A stretch of 21,150 bases of DNA from Paramacrobiotus richtersi. Its lineage: Eukaryota; Tardigrada; Eutardigrada; Parachela; Macrobiotidae. Position 1 is the first letter of the stretch. Each line of letters begins with the position of its first letter. The stretch spans positions 1-21,150 of the forward strand of contig JAQGAU010001147.1 of NCBI GenBank assembly GCA_034698045.1, in the 5' to 3' direction. The position numbers and the translations under genes were made by a program. Of this stretch, positions 18,450 to 21,150 are shown piece by piece. A model generated the notes under the pieces. That model saw only the letters and a list, made by a program, of their open reading frames with translations. It had not been told where the DNA came from and made no database searches.

Positions 18450-18850
18450 ATGGATGCGTGCCAAACCATAAAGTTTTGTTGTGTACTTTTTATTTTCCTC
18501 AAATCCTCCTGAGCGCAAAACAAGAGCAGTTTATTTACGGTATAATAACTTTTTACGCGCTTTCTGGACGCTCGTTATACAGACGTATACTCCGTGCCAA
18601 ATTGTCAACATTTTTACGACGTTGTGAAAGGAGACCAATTTTAAGCATCTCACACTTCTTACTTGTTAGCGGCGGTTTGCTGCTTATATTTAATACAGCC
18701 TACAGGTTTTTAATGTTCATTATATCCCGTAACGGTCGATCTTTGTCCGGCAGTAAAAGCCCAGTAGGTCGAGGTTTATCGTATCTGACTTCAACAGTGT
18801 ATAACGACTGTGTGGAGCGTGTTCCGACACTGTGCCATGACCTTTCCGCA
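18450..18850. repeat. Upstream (promoter) block of unit 4
   Basis: Matches the other blocks: GCAAAACAAGAGCAG (about 18517), GGCAGTAAAAGCCCAGTAGG (about 18750) and TCGAGGTTTATCGTATCTGA. Similarity fades near 18850, the right end of the array. Confidence 0.55.
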
Positions 18851-18883
18851 GACCTAACAAAGAATTCGAGCACATAATATTAT

Positions 18884-19138
18884 ATGTTTTCGTTATTTGG
18901 TGATATATTGATCAAACAGTACTATATCTGTAGTTTATTAACGATCGTTTTTCTAAATATAAACTTTGTCGTTTGCGAAGTATTGCATACGGCAAATTTG
19001 TTTCGACGACAAACTGACCACAAAGGAAACCGAGGCAATACATTTCAAGGACATGCAACGTGTGGCCTTCTTGGTTTTCGTTTTTCGTGCAGGCTCCTCG
19101 GTGGCAAAGTTATTGTTTTCAAGCCAGTAAAAACTTAA
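18884..19138 (+). CDS. Candidate small secreted cationic protein (84 aa)
   Basis: A single-exon frame from ATG to TAA. The N-terminus, MFSLFGDILIKQYYICSLLT then IVFLNINFVVCE, looks like a signal peptide or membrane anchor. The remainder is basic, with RRQTDHKGNRGN and a two-Cys part, CGLLGFRFSCRLLGGK. It could be an antimicrobial-type peptide or a chance open frame in AT-rich DNA. It lies on the opposite strand to the array, just beyond its right end. I recognise no family and see no clear promoter. Confidence 0.28.
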   Translation: MFSLFGDILIKQYYICSLLTIVFLNINFVVCEVLHTANLFRRQTDHKGNRGNTFQGHATCGLLGFRFSCRLLGGKVIVFKPVKT

Positions 19139-19267
19139 CGGCATCAAGTTGAGCGACGGCATTAACACCGGTAACTAGTTATCTCCTAAGGGTCGTCGCA
19201 TTTTATTACAGTCGTTCGTCTTATGCCACTATAAATGGTAACAGTTCTATATTGGGCACATTTTCAG

Positions 19268-19464
19268 CTGGACGAAGTGGGTGCGGAACAGAATGTGGAG
19301 AAGGTCACATTAACGCTCTTAATAAAGTGTACAATACACCAAACTTATGAATCTCCTAATGAATCGCAAGGAAATGAAAAGAAATCCAGGAATTGCGTCT
19401 GCTTAAGGAGCAAAATGAAACGTACGAGCAGCAGCTGCAGTACAAGTGTTCAACGGTGTTGTAG
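19268..19464 (+). CDS. Candidate coiled-coil exon pair
   Basis: After an ATTTTCAG acceptor, LDEVGAEQNVEK is encoded at 19268-19303. After an ATCCAG acceptor, ELRLLKEQNETYEQQLQYK and five further residues run to a TAG at 19464. Both are in phase 0 and together have coiled-coil composition. The donor between them would be the poor GTCACA, and no upstream exon was found. This may be the 3' end of an unrecognised gene or chance. Confidence 0.18.
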
Positions 19465-19755
19465 CGTGAAAGTATAAGGCAGTTTATCGATCCAGCTAAC
19501 TGGATCCCTTTGTCGCAGATGATAGTGCTGCCGTAACACACAAGCAGTACACAGTCGTATTTACTCTCACACACTTCCCTGCTGCATCCACACCGTTCGC
19601 GTGGAATCCCGCAGACTATAAAGCAGCTTCTCCACAATTGCCACAGTAAAGTGTACTTGTTGCGAGCTGCGTTTCTCTTTGCGATCAGTGTGTGCTGCTG
19701 CATCAGCATGCACCATATGGCCGTGATTACTTTATCCGTTGCCATCCGGCCGGCT

Positions 19756-20015
19756 TTATCCCGTTGAATCTGATCGCGACTGTCTTAGCTCCATGGATCT
19801 CGACACTTGTACACTACACATGACGCAGTTACAGTCATAGAAAAGATGTCTTAATCGCACAATTCCCTTCCGCACAAGTGGTCTCCCACAAGCAGAGTTT
19901 TGCCTGCGGGCTGCGGTTGTCGCGTTTGGGCTAATGTGTTCAGGATCCATTATCAAGGCCACTTCCTTTATCATCATGTTTATGACACTGCTGTAGTTTT
20001 CCTGATCCAAAGAAG
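19756..20015 (-). CDS. Candidate internal exon on the minus strand
   Basis: Following an ACACTTACAG acceptor-like site, an open minus-strand frame begins CLNGASLDQENYSSVINMMI and continues with KEVALIMDPEHISPNATTAA. It has a protein-like composition, including an N-x-T site. A further open stretch on the same strand (about 19590-19745) might be another exon. No domain is recognised, and the splice structure could not be completed. Confidence 0.2.
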
Positions 20016-20170
20016 CTCCATTCAAGCACTGTAAGTGTTCTTTGCAAGTTTTATTTTATTGCATACTGCTTGAACATTCAATTTTCTGCGTATTCCTTAT
20101 GTAAACACATCGATCCTAAACGGCGTTAGCATGCACAATGCGTTTTAACAGGAAGCAGGAATAGCACCAT

Positions 20171-21150
20171 ATGGCAACGGAGAGCACGCTCGGATCTGGG
20201 TCAGGCTCACAACCAGGCGAGCTGAGCATCAAGGCACCTGTTGGCGATGCACGAACCACCTCGCAATCCAATTCCCCGGCGCGTCCGCAAGGATTGTCCG
20301 GCCTCAAGTCCCATAACGCCGCTTATGAGGTATGTTGCACTCTCGAATCGGGAACATTTAGCAGCGCTGCTTGGAATTATTTATTTGTTGTCCTGATTTC
20401 TTTCAATATACTGCGTTCCACATATCCATCTGCATGCACTCCATGGATCGTTCATAATTGTGTTTGTATTGACATTGACGGAGCACATGCAATGAATGAT
20501 AATTATAGCAGCATACATATGTTCCGGTAGAGGTTGTTGACTCTTCGTACTACAGGGAGCCGGCTCAGGAATATATACTGTTTATTCGTTATTTTTAAAC
20601 TACATTGCTTGTTAGGAACAAATGCAGTGTAGTTTCAGACAGCGGCCAAATCTCGTAATAGTGGCAAGCAGAATATACATATTTCTCAGATCTAACGTTC
20701 GGAGCCAACACCCGGGAACTAACCGCAAATGGATGCTTAGTATTGCATACCTACAAGTACATGTAACAATAAGCTAAATCGATGAGATCCAAATACGCTT
20801 ATAAGAGAGTAGCACACATTTGTTCAAGTACCCGGCATGCCATCATTAATTTTGAGCAACATCCACTTCGGAGATTACTCTCCTTATACGTACTGCAGAC
20901 GCTACATACTGTACGTGCAAGTCTAGGCAATAACCAAGTTGTACTAATTCCACGTGGCGAATGCCCACCGATATATCTGTTGATTTGTTAACAAATCGCT
21001 CCTGTAGGGAGATCCCCACTGGCTAGCCTTCTGGCGACGAAACTTTTGCCTACGACAGAATGCCAATTTCGGTACATGGGATGGCGTCTTTCCCACTGTT
21101 CTCGTCCACCTACTCAACGTTATCGTGTTCCTACGGACTGGATGGATTGT
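20171..21150 (+). CDS. SLC12A8-like cation-chloride cotransporter family member, 5' part (runs off window)
   Basis: Exon 1 (20171-20329) starts with ATG and encodes a 53-residue, Ser/Gly/Pro-rich cytosolic N-terminus, ending AAYE at a GTATGT donor. A 678-bp phase-0 intron ends CTCCTGTAG. Exon 2 begins at 21008 with GDPHWLAFW and runs past the window end. It contains FGTWDGVFPTVLVHLLNVIV, then FLRTGWI, the start of the first transmembrane helix. From memory of the family, FGTWDGVF...FLRTGW is closer to SLC12A8 (CCC9) than to the NKCC or KCC branches. Such proteins are 12-helix plasma-membrane or organelle transporters of the amino acid-polyamine-organocation (APC) superfamily; the substrate of this branch is debated. 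The gene is in opposite orientation to the array. Most of it is outside the window, so its integrity cannot be judged. Confidence 0.8.
20597..20635. repeat. Short hairpin in SLC12A8-like intron 1
   Basis: AAACTACATTGC pairs with GCAGTGTAGTTT, then TTGTT with AACAA, around an AGG loop with a 2-nt bulge. It is 39 nt, too short for a typical miRNA precursor. Meaning unknown. Confidence 0.4.

Noticed and set aside
1-21150. CRISPR array, tRNA, rRNA or prokaryotic operon
   Set aside because: No regularly spaced direct repeats, no tRNA cloverleaf or rRNA sequence noticed by eye, and the genes have spliceosomal introns.

Overview
The window reads as nuclear DNA from a small-genome invertebrate animal. 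Genes are split by short GT-AG introns (about 77 to 680 bp), there are TATA-type promoters, (TAA)n and (TACA)n microsatellites and a DNA-transposon relic, and no bacterial operon structure. A cation-chloride cotransporter of the SLC12A8 type at the right edge supports a metazoan. I cannot name the species. A tardigrade or another small invertebrate rich in transferred genes would fit, but that is a guess.

Layout. Positions 1-1913 hold one doubtful open frame (34-537) and otherwise nothing recognisable. Two miRNA-like hairpins sit back to back at 1914-1980 and 1989-2044. A Mutator-like DNA element with 9-bp target-site duplications occupies 2211-3048 and carries a broken Ulp1/C48-type cysteine protease fragment. 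From about 3800 to 18850 there is a tandem array built from one ancestral cassette, all genes on the minus strand. A full unit has (a) a berberine-bridge-enzyme-like (BBE-like) FAD oxidase gene, (b) a spacer block, (c) a two-exon gene for a small secreted Gly/Arg-rich protein, and (d) its TATA promoter and upstream block. Units 1 (about 3.8-8.9 kb) and 2 (9.2-14.5 kb) are complete. Unit 3 (14.6-16.7 kb) lacks the oxidase. Unit 4 (17.5-18.85 kb) lacks oxidase and spacer. The 18.9-20.1 kb region has a few weak candidate exons. The plus-strand SLC12A8-like gene starts at 20171 and runs off the window.

The two oxidase copies have identical lengths in three consecutive exons (473, 603 and 552 bp) while their introns differ, so both look constrained. 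Both keep the His and Cys expected to bind FAD covalently. The four small proteins share a 14-15 residue signal peptide exon, a phase-1 intron and an invariant PAHGGDLRV motif directly after the signal peptide, followed by DGG-x-x-R-(S/T)-GQ repeats. I do not recognise this family. Co-duplication of a probably secreted flavin oxidase with small secreted cationic proteins suggests a shared extracellular role, such as defence, but that is inference from context.
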